From: DYQY01 sp964643725
GTDB taxonomy: Bacteria > Margulisbacteria > Riflemargulisbacteria > GWF2-35-9 > DYQY01
Assembly: GCA_964643725.1 (NCBI GenBank)
Contig: CAZXTL010000019.1
Span: 1-37,864 of the forward strand
Length of the DNA stretch: 37,864 bases
Direction: 5' to 3'
Shown here: positions 10,378 through 19,496 of the stretch, piece by piece
Position numbering within the stretch: position 1 is the first letter of the stretch
Layout of the letters: each line of letters opens with the position of its first letter
Program-made: the position numbers and the translations under genes
Notes under the pieces: generated by a model
What the model was told of the DNA's origin: nothing
The model's database searches: none
What the model saw: only the letters and a program-made list of their open reading frames with translations

Positions 10378-11473
10378 ATTACTCTATTTATCAAAAAGAG
10401 GTATGTTTTTTTGTCATGCGTCTTTAAATCAAGTAGAGAGGCTTAAGAAGAAGAAGAAAATATTTATTAAGATTGGAAAGAGTAAGTTGTCACTTAAAGA
10501 ACAGTTGCAGATTTTTGAATTTTTATCTTTATATTATTCTGAGGGAGAGAATGTTTATCATTTACTATTAAAATATCAGCAATTTGTTGATAAAAAGATT
10601 AAAGGGATTTGTGGGTTTATTTTAGCTGAGCTACGAAGAGGAAAAGAGCTTAGTCAAATATTTAAAGATTCTCAATTGTTTAGTGAAGAGGTAAATTCGA
10701 TTTTTTTGATATCTAAGTTGGTAGGAACTAGTAATACAATGTTTAAAAAGATGGTTTTGTTGTTAAAAAAGAAATTGAAGAATCAAAAGGAATTGTTAAA
10801 AAGGTCTATTTATCCAGTAATGTTATTATTTTCAGGACTATTAATGATAGCGTTTGTGTCTTATAGTATTATTCCTAATTTTTTATTCTTTTTCCAAGAT
10901 AGCGGGACAGAGATACCCTTGTTGTTAAAGTTAATTAGCAAAGAAAATCTTTGGAGATTAGCTTTGTTTGTAGTTGCAATTGGTATGTCTTTATATGGGA
11001 TATATAGGGCAGTACCTGTAAAAGTAAAAGCATCTATTCCGATTGTAAATTATTTATATAAAGCTAGATTTCAATTATTATTTTGGCAACTTTGTTTAAT
11101 TTCTACAGAAAGCGGAGTTTCATTAGAACAGCTTATTGGTGATTATTTGAGTCTTGAGAAGCGAGGGTTTAGCAGATATTCGTTTTCAACAGTTTTATCT
11201 AGATTAACCAGAGGATTGCCTTTTGAGCAGTCAATAGATATACCATTAATAGAAAAGAAGCAAAGGATACTTTCAGCTATGGCTACTGATAATCAAAGGA
11301 AAAAGCAGCTTTATGAGAATTTTTTGTTGGAAGCTGAAGAAAAGAATAATGAAACACAAATAATAATTGCTAATTTAGTAAGTGGTTTAGCGCTTGTATT
11401 CATTGGGATATTAATACTTGTGCTTGGCTATGTCATGCTAATACCCTTAAGACAAATAAGTGAAATTGTTTAA
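10367..11473 (+). CDS. GspF/PilC-family inner-membrane platform protein
   Basis: The protein has two GspF-type helical domains. The first is about residues 45-165, ending in a long membrane segment near SIYPVMLLFSGLLMIA. The second is about 230-350, followed by a C-terminal membrane helix rich in Leu, Ile and Val. A middle membrane segment contains LALFVVAIG. The family forms the inner-membrane platform of type II secretion and type IV pilus machines. I chose ATG 10367, which overlaps the tatD end by 11 bases with AGAAAGG upstream. A start at 10316 is possible but would overlap tatD by 62 bases and adds residues with no family resemblance. No ATPase, pilin or secretin gene lies nearby, so the gene is separated from its usual partners. 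It overlaps the convergent gene downstream by 4 bases. The residue positions are approximate. Confidence 0.8.
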   Translation: MIYKLLYLSKRGMFFCHASLNQVERLKKKKKIFIKIGKSKLSLKEQLQIFEFLSLYYSEGENVYHLLLKYQQFVDKKIKGICGFILAELRRGKELSQIFKDSQLFSEEVNSIFLISKLVGTSNTMFKKMVLLLKKKLKNQKELLKRSIYPVMLLFSGLLMIAFVSYSIIPNFLFFFQDSGTEIPLLLKLISKENLWRLALFVVAIGMSLYGIYRAVPVKVKASIPIVNYLYKARFQLLFWQLCLISTESGVSLEQLIGDYLSLEKRGFSRYSFSTVLSRLTRGLPFEQSIDIPLIEKKQRILSAMATDNQRKKQLYENFLLEAEEKNNETQIIIANLVSGLALVFIGILILVLGYVMLIPLRQISEIV

Positions 11474-14400
11474 AAAATAAGTTTTCCACTAAAGATAAGC
11501 CCAAGAACGGTATAGCTAATTCCTGCTATATTTGCATAATCATTTTTTATTACGATATGTGCTTCAGATGAAAAAACAAATTTTTCTATCATTCCACTGC
11601 TTTGTTCGGTGAGTGGTACTTCTATCTGAGATTCAAAAGAACCTTTTATTCTTAGATTGTCTATTTTTTCTATTTTAGTTTCTACAGTTTTTCCTGTAAG
11701 TTTTTCGGTTTCCTCGAGAGTATAAGAGTTAATACCGGTTCCTTTGTTATACTCTAGCAGAAAGCCGACAGTTGATTTATTTAAAATAACCATTAATACA
11801 TCTCCGACGTTTTCAACGGGAGCAAGAGCGATTAGTGTGGCAGGCTTATATGTACCCTCAATTCTAATAGTTTCGCTTCCATTAAATAGGCTTTGAGTTG
11901 TTTTTTTATCTTGACTGTTTTTAAGAGTATAAGTTCCTTTTAAAAAGAGGCCATTAATAATTGAGGTGTCTATTCCAACCCCTAAACTATAAACATCATA
12001 TTCTTTAGGGTCTTCTGAGACACCTCCTGAATTACGGTTATATACGTTTTCTTTGATGTTGTCATATCCGATATTGGCGAGAAGATTAGTTTTTTCTATA
12101 AATGGATAGGATGCGCCTAGAGTGGATTGTAGTTTATTATTATATATACGTTGGTTATAGATTGAACCAATATTACTAAAAGAGTAGTTGTCAGAAATAG
12201 TTGTAAATTGATCCGTCCTATAGACGTTTAATTTTGGTTTGATTATTAGTTTGTCTAAGAATTGGAAATCAGAATATATTTCATAGTCTTCTTGTTCTCT
12301 TAGTTTCATCCCTTTCGCAGTATCAATATAGTCGTCTTTTATTAAATTATTATTAAGATATATGGGATGAAATTTTTCTAAGAAAACATTATTAAATTTA
12401 TTTGAGTACATATGACTAGTGTTGTTATAAGTGGTCAAATTTCGAACGGAAAAATCTGAAGTGGCTAGATAATACGTTAGTTTTTGCTCTTCGTTTTCCA
12501 CGTTGTTATAAATATGGCTAGTTTTAAAAATGTCAGCAACATGAAAATTATTTATTAGCTGCAGATTACTATTAGGCTTTGTTTGAGTAGAGTGAATAAC
12601 CTCGATTGTTTTATTTTCTGTTGAAAGTGCATAGTTTTCGTTTAAGGTATAATCTACGCCACCATTATATTCTTTAATGGGGGCCCAAGTTAACCCGTAT
12701 ATTGTGGAATTACCAAAATTTTCACCTATGTTGCTTAGTGTTGAGATGTTTCCAATACTATCAAAGGCAGATGAGCGAGAATATTTTCTGGAGAAAGGTT
12801 TAAGCGTTAGAGGGAAGAAGTTGTTAAACAGGCTAAATCCATTAATTGTATATTCTCCAAGATAGGATTCTCTTTTAATTTTTTCGTTACTTTGCAGTGA
12901 ATTAGCTAAGGAATTTCTTAGCGAAATAGAAGTTAGGCCAAATAATCCGAAAGATAATTTATTTCCAATACTTTTGTTTGTATCAGGACTATATGATGAA
13001 AGCAGTGATTGTTTTTCAGTATTGGAGAGAGCAAATCCATAATCTGGTCTTTGGAAAAACGGAATATCAATAGGTGGTGCAAGAGAAATGTTGGTGCCAT
13101 AGTTTCTCGCCTGTTCTTTAGTTGCATTTTGAGTAGTGCTTTGATAATTATTTTTATCAAGATTCTCTTGAGAATAATTACCATTAATGCGGAGAAAAGA
13201 GATAGGTCTTACTCCTAGATCAAGTCCATATCTTCTGTTGTTCTGGTCACTAATAGCTTGGTTTCCTGAAGTTTGTAACTCGGTTGTTTCTTTAAATGTT
13301 GAAATTAAACGAAGGTCATTTGCAAATAGCACAAGGTCATTATTAAGTTCTAAGCTTTTTCCTAATGTTTCTAGTCCTGTTGTTCGATTAGATTTGTCGG
13401 TGTTATTAAAGTTGTTTATGACGAGATTAGTTTTAAAAACTGAAGGGCCAGATGATAATGAGAAATAGTATTGATTCATGAGTTTATCTATAGGTTTAAG
13501 GCCATTATCTAAATTTATATCTGTTTCATAATTTTGAACATCAACTCCACCATTTATACTAAAAATATCAAGAGGAGAGTAGGCGGCACCTAATTTGTAC
13601 TTATTTTCGTGATATTTTAGATACTCTCCTGTTTTGGTTGATTTAAAGGCAGACTTCATTTTATTTGTAAAAAACTCTGTATTAATATTTAGTTCTTTAG
13701 ATGGATTTATTTTTGAACCTAAAATAAATATGTTAGATCCCGCTTGATATTGAGAAGAGCCAACAGGGTCAAAGGTGTCATCAACAAAAACAAGTTGTGC
13801 GTTCGTATCATGAATGTTTCCTTTGAGATTAGCTTTTAGTCCGATAGCTGAGCCGCTTTGCTCATATTTGGCGCTTTCTCCGCCAGAAGTTTGTGCAAAG
13901 TAACTATATTCTATTCTGATATTGTCATTAGGTCCGGGGTTAAGGCTAATAAAGGTTATTTGGCCAGTATTATAGTTAATATAGTAGTTCATGTCTCTTA
14001 TTGCCACGTTGCCGTTTAAATAGGCTGTTTCTGAGTTTTCGACTATGTTGGGAGCCGACAGGGTATAGGTTTTATTAAATTCACCAGTGCCCACCAGAAC
14101 ATCGGTTGTGATTTTGGTGGTTTTTGTGTATTCTTTGTGCGAGCGTGCTACTTCAACAGAATATCCGAAGTTTTGATTTAATTTTTGATTGTATAACATG
14201 GCAAATTGCTCATTAATTATTTCTCCTGCATCAGGGATATTGGAATTAGTGTAATAGTAGGTTATTTTAAAGAGGTCATTGCTTCCGAGGTTTGATGGTA
14301 AACCATACATAACAGTTTCAAGGCCGTTGTCTATAGTCACGCCCCTTTCGTGGTAAAGGATTAAATAGATTTGTCCTTCTTTTACAGGGTCAACATTAAA

Positions 14401-16632
14401 TTCAATATCATAATCTAGACCATATTTTAAGGTTTTATAGATATCAGTATTATTTTTGTATTCAACTTTGATATATTGTTTAAATGGGTCATATTTTATT
14501 GGATGAGAAAGATTTGACTTAACGCGATGAGAAAGTTTGTTATTATAAAAAATATAATTCTCAATTTCCCTATTTGAGCCAGAAAAGTTCCATTGTTGAG
14601 GACCAAATTCTTTATAATAGGAATAGTTAATTTGAAGAGTGCCGGTAGCAGTATTTAGTGCAGTAGCATTTAATGTTAAATATCCAGTATAGTTGTTTAT
14701 TTCTAAGTCGCTAGGGCTGAATGTAGTTGTACCATTTAGCAAGAAAGAGACTGAATCTTTTAAAACTGGCCAGTTTTTTAAGTTCATTGTTATGAAGGAA
14801 GTGGAGCTAAAATAATTTCCAGTGGAGGTGAGTTTTTCGGATGTTAATTTTGTATTTATGTCTTCCTGTGATTTGGCAAATTGTCTAATATATGAAAAAT
14901 TTACGTCGTAATCAGAATCTGTTTCTTTGCTGAACGTTTTTGTTTCAAATTGTATCTGTCTATAAGAGATAGACAATGTTTCATTTATAGGGATTGGATA
15001 CTTGAGTACAACCATCCCTTTCTCGTTTTCTATTTTATAGTCTTTATTTTTTTCTAAGAGATTACTCTGTAAATAAATTACTTCACTATTATTTAGAAGA
15101 GGAGTATTTTTAAGATAGAACGCTAATCTGTCACCATTGCCTTGAATTTTTTCTTTATGAGTCTTAGTTTCAGGAGCTTGATAACTGATACTTATATTAG
15201 TAAGATCTCTATTTTGAAAAAGGATAGTTCCAGAAGAGTATTGGATATAGTAATCAATATTTTTTTTGAGTTCAAGATTGTTAGCTAATATTTTCTCAGA
15301 ATCCAGTTCAATTGGTTGTGTTTTCAGTAGCACTTCCCCGTTTTCAGTGATATGAGGAATCTTCTCATTTATAGAAATTATTTTCTTTACGATGGTTTGT
15401 TTGTATTTGTTGTCATATTTGGCATTTATTCCGATTAAGTTAACGTTACTAGCAATTGGAATAAATTCTTCAATGGGGTTTGTATATTGATATGAAAACT
15501 TTAGAGTTTCTGCTGAGGTCTTGCTAGTTGCAAAAACAACTTTTCCTTCAAAGTAATTAACAGTATAATCTTTATTTAATATTTGAACTCGGTCATTTAC
15601 CCAAACTTGTACTGATTTTTCTAAAACAGGTTTATTTCGTAATTCATATTCATCGCTTCCATTCCCTTGTCTGGAGAAAGTATCTTCTTTACTCTTTTCT
15701 GCACCAAATGCAAAATTAAAGGCAAAAGGACCTTCTGTGCCTTCTACAGAAACACCATCTATTTTTTTACTAACGTCTGTGAAAGAACCTAGCCTAAATG
15801 ATTTTTCGGAATAACCAAATTTTACCCATGTTTGTCTTACTTTAAGTGAAACGTCAGTTTTTTGTGGCAGGTCTGGCTCTTGAGAGACGTTATAGTATAC
15901 CTCTGCTTCATCACTTATTTTTGCTTGAATAAGAAGATTAAATCTATAATCAATTTGAAAGGCTACTTCTTTGACTTTGCCTGACAAATATTTATAAACC
16001 TCATCATTTAATGCGTAGGATCTACTTTTGTTGTCAGCATTTACTACTAGTGAATATACTTTTAGTTCTCCAAATCCATCAACATAAGGAGGCGACTTAA
16101 AGGCCGCTAATGGGTCTTTTTTTTCTTCCCATTGTTCCCAGCGGAAGTTTTCCCATCCATCAATTTCAGTTTTTGGTTGATCTTTTTTCTTGGCTTCTAG
16201 GTAAGAGCGGTTGTCTGTGATGACATATGGTGTTTTAGGCGTGTTAGCCGCTTGCGTTTGTGATCGGGTACCTGTAAATATTATTTTAGGGGGAGGCTCC
16301 GGAATGGTAATGACAGGGCTTTCTTGAGGTGCTTCAATAAAGGGAAAAGAGAAGGCGGCAGGAAAAATTAAGTTATTTTGAGATTGTTCCATATTGTTTG
16401 TTGCTGCTGTTATTAGAGTTAACTCATTTAAATTAGAGGTCCCTATAAGTGAAAAGATATTTTGGAGCTCTTGTGTGTTAAGGTCGTCGTTGTTTGAGGT
16501 TATTTCAGTGTTTATGGTTGTAGTTATGTTCTCTGTTGTCTGTTGGTCAACGGTTGAGACAAACGAATCTACTGCTCCGAAAAGCATACAGGAATGGATA
16601 ATCAATAGACAGGCAATATACCTTTGAAACAT
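11470..16632 (-). CDS. giant putative outer-membrane beta-barrel protein with repeated SprA-like modules (1720 aa)
   Basis: It starts with a signal peptide (about residues 1-19, ending LFGAVDS) preceded by a GAGGGGA ribosome site. A proline-rich linker (about 99-120) follows. Between about residues 345 and 910 there are six related beta modules with the pattern DYxIxYxxGxIxF and then IxIxYxY (examples: DYTVNYFEGKVVF and MNYYINYNTGQITF). The C-terminal half has many alternating hydrophobic and polar strands, as in large barrels, and the final residue is Phe, as in BAM-targeted barrels. The modules remind me of SprA, the type IX secretion translocon barrel, but the length is shorter and homology is unproven. 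It lies 33 bases after yggU on the same strand and could be read through from that operon. Its 3' end overlaps the convergent GspF-family gene. Function is unknown; it could be a translocon, a receptor or a structural barrel. Confidence 0.7.
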   Translation of the reverse strand: MFQRYIACLLIIHSCMLFGAVDSFVSTVDQQTTENITTTINTEITSNNDDLNTQELQNIFSLIGTSNLNELTLITAATNNMEQSQNNLIFPAAFSFPFIEAPQESPVITIPEPPPKIIFTGTRSQTQAANTPKTPYVITDNRSYLEAKKKDQPKTEIDGWENFRWEQWEEKKDPLAAFKSPPYVDGFGELKVYSLVVNADNKSRSYALNDEVYKYLSGKVKEVAFQIDYRFNLLIQAKISDEAEVYYNVSQEPDLPQKTDVSLKVRQTWVKFGYSEKSFRLGSFTDVSKKIDGVSVEGTEGPFAFNFAFGAEKSKEDTFSRQGNGSDEYELRNKPVLEKSVQVWVNDRVQILNKDYTVNYFEGKVVFATSKTSAETLKFSYQYTNPIEEFIPIASNVNLIGINAKYDNKYKQTIVKKIISINEKIPHITENGEVLLKTQPIELDSEKILANNLELKKNIDYYIQYSSGTILFQNRDLTNISISYQAPETKTHKEKIQGNGDRLAFYLKNTPLLNNSEVIYLQSNLLEKNKDYKIENEKGMVVLKYPIPINETLSISYRQIQFETKTFSKETDSDYDVNFSYIRQFAKSQEDINTKLTSEKLTSTGNYFSSTSFITMNLKNWPVLKDSVSFLLNGTTTFSPSDLEINNYTGYLTLNATALNTATGTLQINYSYYKEFGPQQWNFSGSNREIENYIFYNNKLSHRVKSNLSHPIKYDPFKQYIKVEYKNNTDIYKTLKYGLDYDIEFNVDPVKEGQIYLILYHERGVTIDNGLETVMYGLPSNLGSNDLFKITYYYTNSNIPDAGEIINEQFAMLYNQKLNQNFGYSVEVARSHKEYTKTTKITTDVLVGTGEFNKTYTLSAPNIVENSETAYLNGNVAIRDMNYYINYNTGQITFISLNPGPNDNIRIEYSYFAQTSGGESAKYEQSGSAIGLKANLKGNIHDTNAQLVFVDDTFDPVGSSQYQAGSNIFILGSKINPSKELNINTEFFTNKMKSAFKSTKTGEYLKYHENKYKLGAAYSPLDIFSINGGVDVQNYETDINLDNGLKPIDKLMNQYYFSLSSGPSVFKTNLVINNFNNTDKSNRTTGLETLGKSLELNNDLVLFANDLRLISTFKETTELQTSGNQAISDQNNRRYGLDLGVRPISFLRINGNYSQENLDKNNYQSTTQNATKEQARNYGTNISLAPPIDIPFFQRPDYGFALSNTEKQSLLSSYSPDTNKSIGNKLSFGLFGLTSISLRNSLANSLQSNEKIKRESYLGEYTINGFSLFNNFFPLTLKPFSRKYSRSSAFDSIGNISTLSNIGENFGNSTIYGLTWAPIKEYNGGVDYTLNENYALSTENKTIEVIHSTQTKPNSNLQLINNFHVADIFKTSHIYNNVENEEQKLTYYLATSDFSVRNLTTYNNTSHMYSNKFNNVFLEKFHPIYLNNNLIKDDYIDTAKGMKLREQEDYEIYSDFQFLDKLIIKPKLNVYRTDQFTTISDNYSFSNIGSIYNQRIYNNKLQSTLGASYPFIEKTNLLANIGYDNIKENVYNRNSGGVSEDPKEYDVYSLGVGIDTSIINGLFLKGTYTLKNSQDKKTTQSLFNGSETIRIEGTYKPATLIALAPVENVGDVLMVILNKSTVGFLLEYNKGTGINSYTLEETEKLTGKTVETKIEKIDNLRIKGSFESQIEVPLTEQSSGMIEKFVFSSEAHIVIKNDYANIAGISYTVLGLIFSGKLIF

Positions 16633-16665
16633 AGTCCCCTCGTGATCAAGCCCTATATATTAATA

Positions 16666-16935
16666 TTAGTCTATTAATTCTGAAATAGAACCAGCAAACT
16701 CGGTGATTAATATAGTTTTTTTGTTTGAAAACTCCCCTTTAATAATTTTTATATTTTTTTGAGAAATTTTCAACCTTTTAGCAATCATTTTAATAATTTT
16801 TTCGTTAGCCTTCCCTTTTTCAGGAACCTCTCTTATTTTTACCCTAAACCCATTGTTATGTACAGCAATAGATTCATTTTGAGCTTTGGTAATGACTGTT
16901 ACGGTTATAGAAAGAGAAGCATTAGTTTCGTGCAT
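16666..16935 (-). CDS. yggU: DUF167 / YggU family protein
   Basis: This small 89-residue protein of the UPF0235 family has the usual features: a basic EVPEKGKAN motif in the middle, an amphipathic helix with AKRLKISQKNI, and the strand IKGEFSNKKTILI. The fold is known from structures of family members but the cellular role is not established. Its 5' end overlaps the preceding yggT gene by 31 bases in a different frame. It is the last gene of the yggS-sepF-proC-yggT-yggT cluster. The yggT-yggU pair also follows yggS and proC in gammaproteobacteria, which supports the family call. Confidence 0.85.
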   Translation of the reverse strand: MHETNASLSITVTVITKAQNESIAVHNNGFRVKIREVPEKGKANEKIIKMIAKRLKISQKNIKIIKGEFSNKKTILITEFAGSISELID

Positions 16936-17192
16936 AGGTTGAAGATTAGGTTGGCAAAGGGTTCTCCTAGGTAATGTATAAATAGTACACCAAGAATAGG
17001 TGATGCGTCATAGCGGAAGTATAAGATATTTTGGAACGGGTTACAAAGAAGGTCTGTTAAAGCCTCAAATAGTTTTAAAATAAACTTTAAAGGTTGTTTA
17101 GGCTGGAATTGTGAAAAACGAAGATAATTAGTTAGCGCACGTCCTATGAGGAGAATATAGAGTATTTTAAAAAATATTGATAGGTACAACAT
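16905..17192 (-). CDS. YggT family integral membrane protein (second copy)
   Basis: The 95-residue protein has two hydrophobic segments (about residues 3-17 and 62-92) around a short loop. It shows a degenerate YggT pattern: an arginine in the first helix region (IGRALTNYL), a conserved turn after it (NPFQ) and ASPILGVLF near the second helix. It is less canonical than its neighbour and is probably a diverged paralogue. The proteins encoded by these two genes resemble the two halves of the longer, duplicated YggT proteins. The family is implicated in osmotic tolerance and, in cyanobacteria and plastids, in FtsZ or nucleoid placement (YlmG). Its start touches the stop of the first yggT copy, so the two are probably translated together. 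Confidence 0.7.
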   Translation of the reverse strand: MLYLSIFFKILYILLIGRALTNYLRFSQFQPKQPLKFILKLFEALTDLLCNPFQNILYFRYDASPILGVLFIHYLGEPFANLIFNLCTKLMLLFL

Positions 17193-17449
17193 TAGAATAT
17201 AAGTATTTGTAAAAGTAATTTTTGAACAAAACTTAATACAAAAAAAGCGACAATTGGAGATAGGTCAATCCCGCCAAAATTCAAATTGAGTGAACGAAAC
17301 AGATTTAAGTAAGGGTCAGTAAGTTCATATAGTTTCTCAACTAGATAATGATAGTGGTTATGAGGAATCCAAGATAATAAAATGCGTATAATTAGGAGTA
17401 CTTTATATACCTCAAAAACAAGAGAAATTATTTCTACAATAGTAATCAT
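17192..17449 (-). CDS. yggT: YggT family integral membrane protein (first copy)
   Basis: The 85-residue protein is a canonical YggT/YlmG unit. It has a first membrane helix ending in RILLSWIP, then TDPYLNLFRS, then GGIDLSPIVAFFVL leading into the second helix. This motif order is diagnostic. The location in a cluster with yggS and sepF fits the Gram-positive and cyanobacterial ylmE-sepF-ylmG arrangement, where the proteins are linked to septum placement. The exact molecular role is not established. The gene lies 4 bases after the proC stop. Confidence 0.92.
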   Translation of the reverse strand: MITIVEIISLVFEVYKVLLIIRILLSWIPHNHYHYLVEKLYELTDPYLNLFRSLNLNFGGIDLSPIVAFFVLSFVQKLLLQILIF

Positions 17450-17453
17450 ATGT

Positions 17454-18254
17454 TCACTCCTTTAGGCTTAGTTCGGCAGCTCTTTTATTGGCGGCCGTAA
17501 TGCTCGCATTGATAATCATATTAAGTTCTTCTGTTTGAAGCTTTTTGAGAGCTGCTTCTGTTGTTCCACCAGGAGAGCGAACCTTGGTAATAAGATCTTC
17601 AATAGAATCCTTTGATTGTAAAATCATTTCCGCTGAACCAAGCATTGTGTTTGTTATAAGAGACAATGCTTCATTATAATCAAGCCCTAAGCTTTGTGCT
17701 TCTTTTGCATAGGTATCAGCAATGTGATAAAAATAAGCTGGGCCACTTCCACTGAGAGCCGTTACTGCGTTTATTTTGTTTTCTCCCATGAACATAACTT
17801 TTCCAGTGCTGGAAAATATTTCGGCGACAATATTTTTTTCATTTTCAGTACAGTTGTCACTAGCACAGATAACACTGATGCCTTTATTTATAAGACAAGG
17901 AGTATTAGGCATAACTCGGATTATTTTGAGTGGGGGGAAGTGCTTTTGGTAGTAATCGATAGTTATTCCGGCAACAATGGATACAAGGAGGGTATCTTTA
18001 TTTATTGCGGGAATAAGGTCCTTAATTACTGATGGTATGTTTTGTGGTTTTATAGCAATAATGAGGGTTTCATAATTACTTATTTCAGAAAAAGAAGAGA
18101 GCCTTTTTATGTTATAAGTTTTGCAAATATAGTCAGCTTTTAGAGCATTTGCTTCTAAGAAGCCTAGGTTATCTGCTGAAATTGAATTTAGGCAGCCTTT
18201 TATTAAGGCTTCTCCCATGTTGCCAGCACCAAGAAAACAAATCGAACTTTTCAT
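17454..18254 (-). CDS. proC: pyrroline-5-carboxylate reductase
   Basis: The enzyme reduces 1-pyrroline-5-carboxylate to proline with NAD(P)H in the cytoplasm, the last step of proline synthesis. The 266-residue length is normal. An N-terminal Rossmann motif GAGNMGEAL lies at residues 9-17, the central segment RVMPNTPCLINKG is diagnostic, and the C-terminal dimer region contains ALSGSGPAYFY and VRSPGGTTEAAL. The gene starts 2 bases after the sepF stop. Its insertion in a yggS-sepF-yggT cluster combines the gammaproteobacterial order (yggS-proC-yggT) with the Gram-positive one (yggS-sepF-yggT). Confidence 0.97.
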   Translation of the reverse strand: MKSSICFLGAGNMGEALIKGCLNSISADNLGFLEANALKADYICKTYNIKRLSSFSEISNYETLIIAIKPQNIPSVIKDLIPAINKDTLLVSIVAGITIDYYQKHFPPLKIIRVMPNTPCLINKGISVICASDNCTENEKNIVAEIFSSTGKVMFMGENKINAVTALSGSGPAYFYHIADTYAKEAQSLGLDYNEALSLITNTMLGSAEMILQSKDSIEDLITKVRSPGGTTEAALKKLQTEELNMIINASITAANKRAAELSLKE

Positions 18255-18256
18255 AA

Positions 18257-18706
18257 TTAATTCACAGTCATTATGTTCATGACTATTTCTTCATTAGCAT
18301 TGTTATTTGTTTTGGTTCTTTTGAGATTTTCTTCAGTTATTACAGTTCTTTCCGAACTAATCATTAATAATGTGTCTGATAATTTTACGCTATTACCGTT
18401 TAAGGAACAGATGGTTCCAGAAATAAAGTCCATAAAGCGGTTTATTTGCATAGTGTTAAGGTATTGGAAATTTACAATAACTGGAATGTCTTGTTTTAGA
18501 AACTCGGCTATATGTGTTCCATCAGAAAATGATTTTGGTGAAACTATTTTTATTTCAGAAGATGATTTCTTAAAATATGCTAGGTTAATTGCATTGTTGC
18601 TTTTAGTGCCATGGCTTCCGGATTTGTTTTTTATTTCTGTCATATCCTCCAGTCCCAAGAAAAGTTTGCATTGTTCAAAAAAAGATGTGTTCATTTTTTT
18701 ATTCAT
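18257..18706 (-). CDS. sepF: cell division protein SepF
   Basis: SepF tethers FtsZ to the membrane and shapes the septum in Firmicutes, Actinobacteria and Cyanobacteria. The 149-residue protein has the family layout: an N-terminal stretch (FFEQCKLFLGL) that can serve as a membrane-binding amphipathic helix, a variable linker, and the C-terminal SepF domain from about residue 50. That domain contains PVIVNFQYLN, RFMDFISGTICSLNG and SDTLLMISS, the positions of the conserved core. It overlaps yggS by 8 bases, a close pairing that supports the identity. No divIVA gene follows, unlike in many Gram-positives. Finding SepF beside a giant outer-membrane protein is a useful taxonomic pointer to a diderm Terrabacterial lineage. 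Confidence 0.93.
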   Translation of the reverse strand: MNKKMNTSFFEQCKLFLGLEDMTEIKNKSGSHGTKSNNAINLAYFKKSSSEIKIVSPKSFSDGTHIAEFLKQDIPVIVNFQYLNTMQINRFMDFISGTICSLNGNSVKLSDTLLMISSERTVITEENLKRTKTNNNANEEIVMNIMTVN

Positions 18707-19382
18707 TAATTTTTTCCTCCTTTAAAAATAATACGGTGCCTAATCGTAACATTGTGGCTCCCTCCTCTAGGGCGACGAGATAATCATTACTCATACCCAT
18801 AGACAGTTCTAGACAATTGATTCCTTTTTTTTCTAACTCCTTTCCTATTTTTTTAGTTTCATTAAATATTTTCTTTAGAATATTTTTATCTTCAGTTAAA
18901 GGCGCCATAGTCATTAGTCCAACGAATTGAGCTTTTTTTAGGGTTTTAATTATTTCAAGTCCTTGAAATAGTTCATCCTTATTCATTCCTTGCTTGGTTT
19001 CTTCACCGGAGATATCAAGTTGTAATAGCACTTTAATCTCTTTCTTTTCTTGTACACAAAGTTCATCAATAAGTTGTAGTGTTTTGTAGGATTCAATAGA
19101 ATGAATGTAGTCAAATAAGTTAATAATTTTTTTAGCTTTATTTGATTGTAGTCTTCCTAAAAAATGCCATTTTACGGAAGGATATTTTGGCTTCAACAGA
19201 AGTATTTTGTTTTCAGCAGTTTGTAACCGATTTTCTCCAATATCAGTGAGACCATCAAGTATAGCTTGCTCTGTCCCTTGGATATCAAGGTATTTAGTTA
19301 CGCCAATTAAGCGAATAGAGTCAACAGTTTTCGTGTCCTCGATTAGTATCCGAGTTGTACGAATTTTTTCTGAAAAGTTCAT
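18699..19382 (-). CDS. yggS: YggS/PLPBP family pyridoxal phosphate homeostasis protein
   Basis: The protein is a PLP-binding TIM-barrel without known catalytic activity that controls vitamin B6 and amino-acid balance. The PLP lysine is in LIGVTKYL, GENRLQ and WHFLGRLQSNK are the diagnostic family motifs, and the C-terminal LSMGMSNDY and LRLGTVLF bind the phosphate. The length (227 residues) is normal. The start is supported by an AGGGGGA ribosome site and by a strong promoter just upstream, making it the first gene of the yggS-sepF-proC-yggT-yggT-yggU run. Confidence 0.96.
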   Translation of the reverse strand: MNFSEKIRTTRILIEDTKTVDSIRLIGVTKYLDIQGTEQAILDGLTDIGENRLQTAENKILLLKPKYPSVKWHFLGRLQSNKAKKIINLFDYIHSIESYKTLQLIDELCVQEKKEIKVLLQLDISGEETKQGMNKDELFQGLEIIKTLKKAQFVGLMTMAPLTEDKNILKKIFNETKKIGKELEKKGINCLELSMGMSNDYLVALEEGATMLRLGTVLFLKEEKINE

Positions 19383-19405
19383 GCATTTCCCCCTGCAATG
19401 CTTCT

Positions 19406-19433
19406 ATTATACGGAAAAATAGAACAGTTTCAA
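19406..19433 (-). promoter_or_regulatory. sigma-70-type promoter of the yggS-sepF-proC operon
   Basis: Read on the minus strand, TTGAAA (19433-19428) and TATAAT (19411-19406) are separated by 16 bases and lie about 25 bases upstream of the yggS ATG. The match to the consensus is close. It is placed where the gene-to-gene overlap of the cluster begins, as expected for the operon promoter. Confidence 0.65.
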
Positions 19434-19496
19434 TAGTTTCTTTTCGTATATGCGTTTAAATTGTTTATTTGTTTTAAAAAAAGAGTCGAGATGAGC

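Noticed and set aside
17694..18032. 112-residue open frame antisense to proC
   Set aside because: It is inside proC on the opposite strand and has no motif, and the codons follow the proC frame's bias.
18273..18725. 150-residue open frame antisense to sepF
   Set aside because: It covers sepF almost exactly on the other strand and shows no recognisable domain, while sepF has family motifs and operon context.
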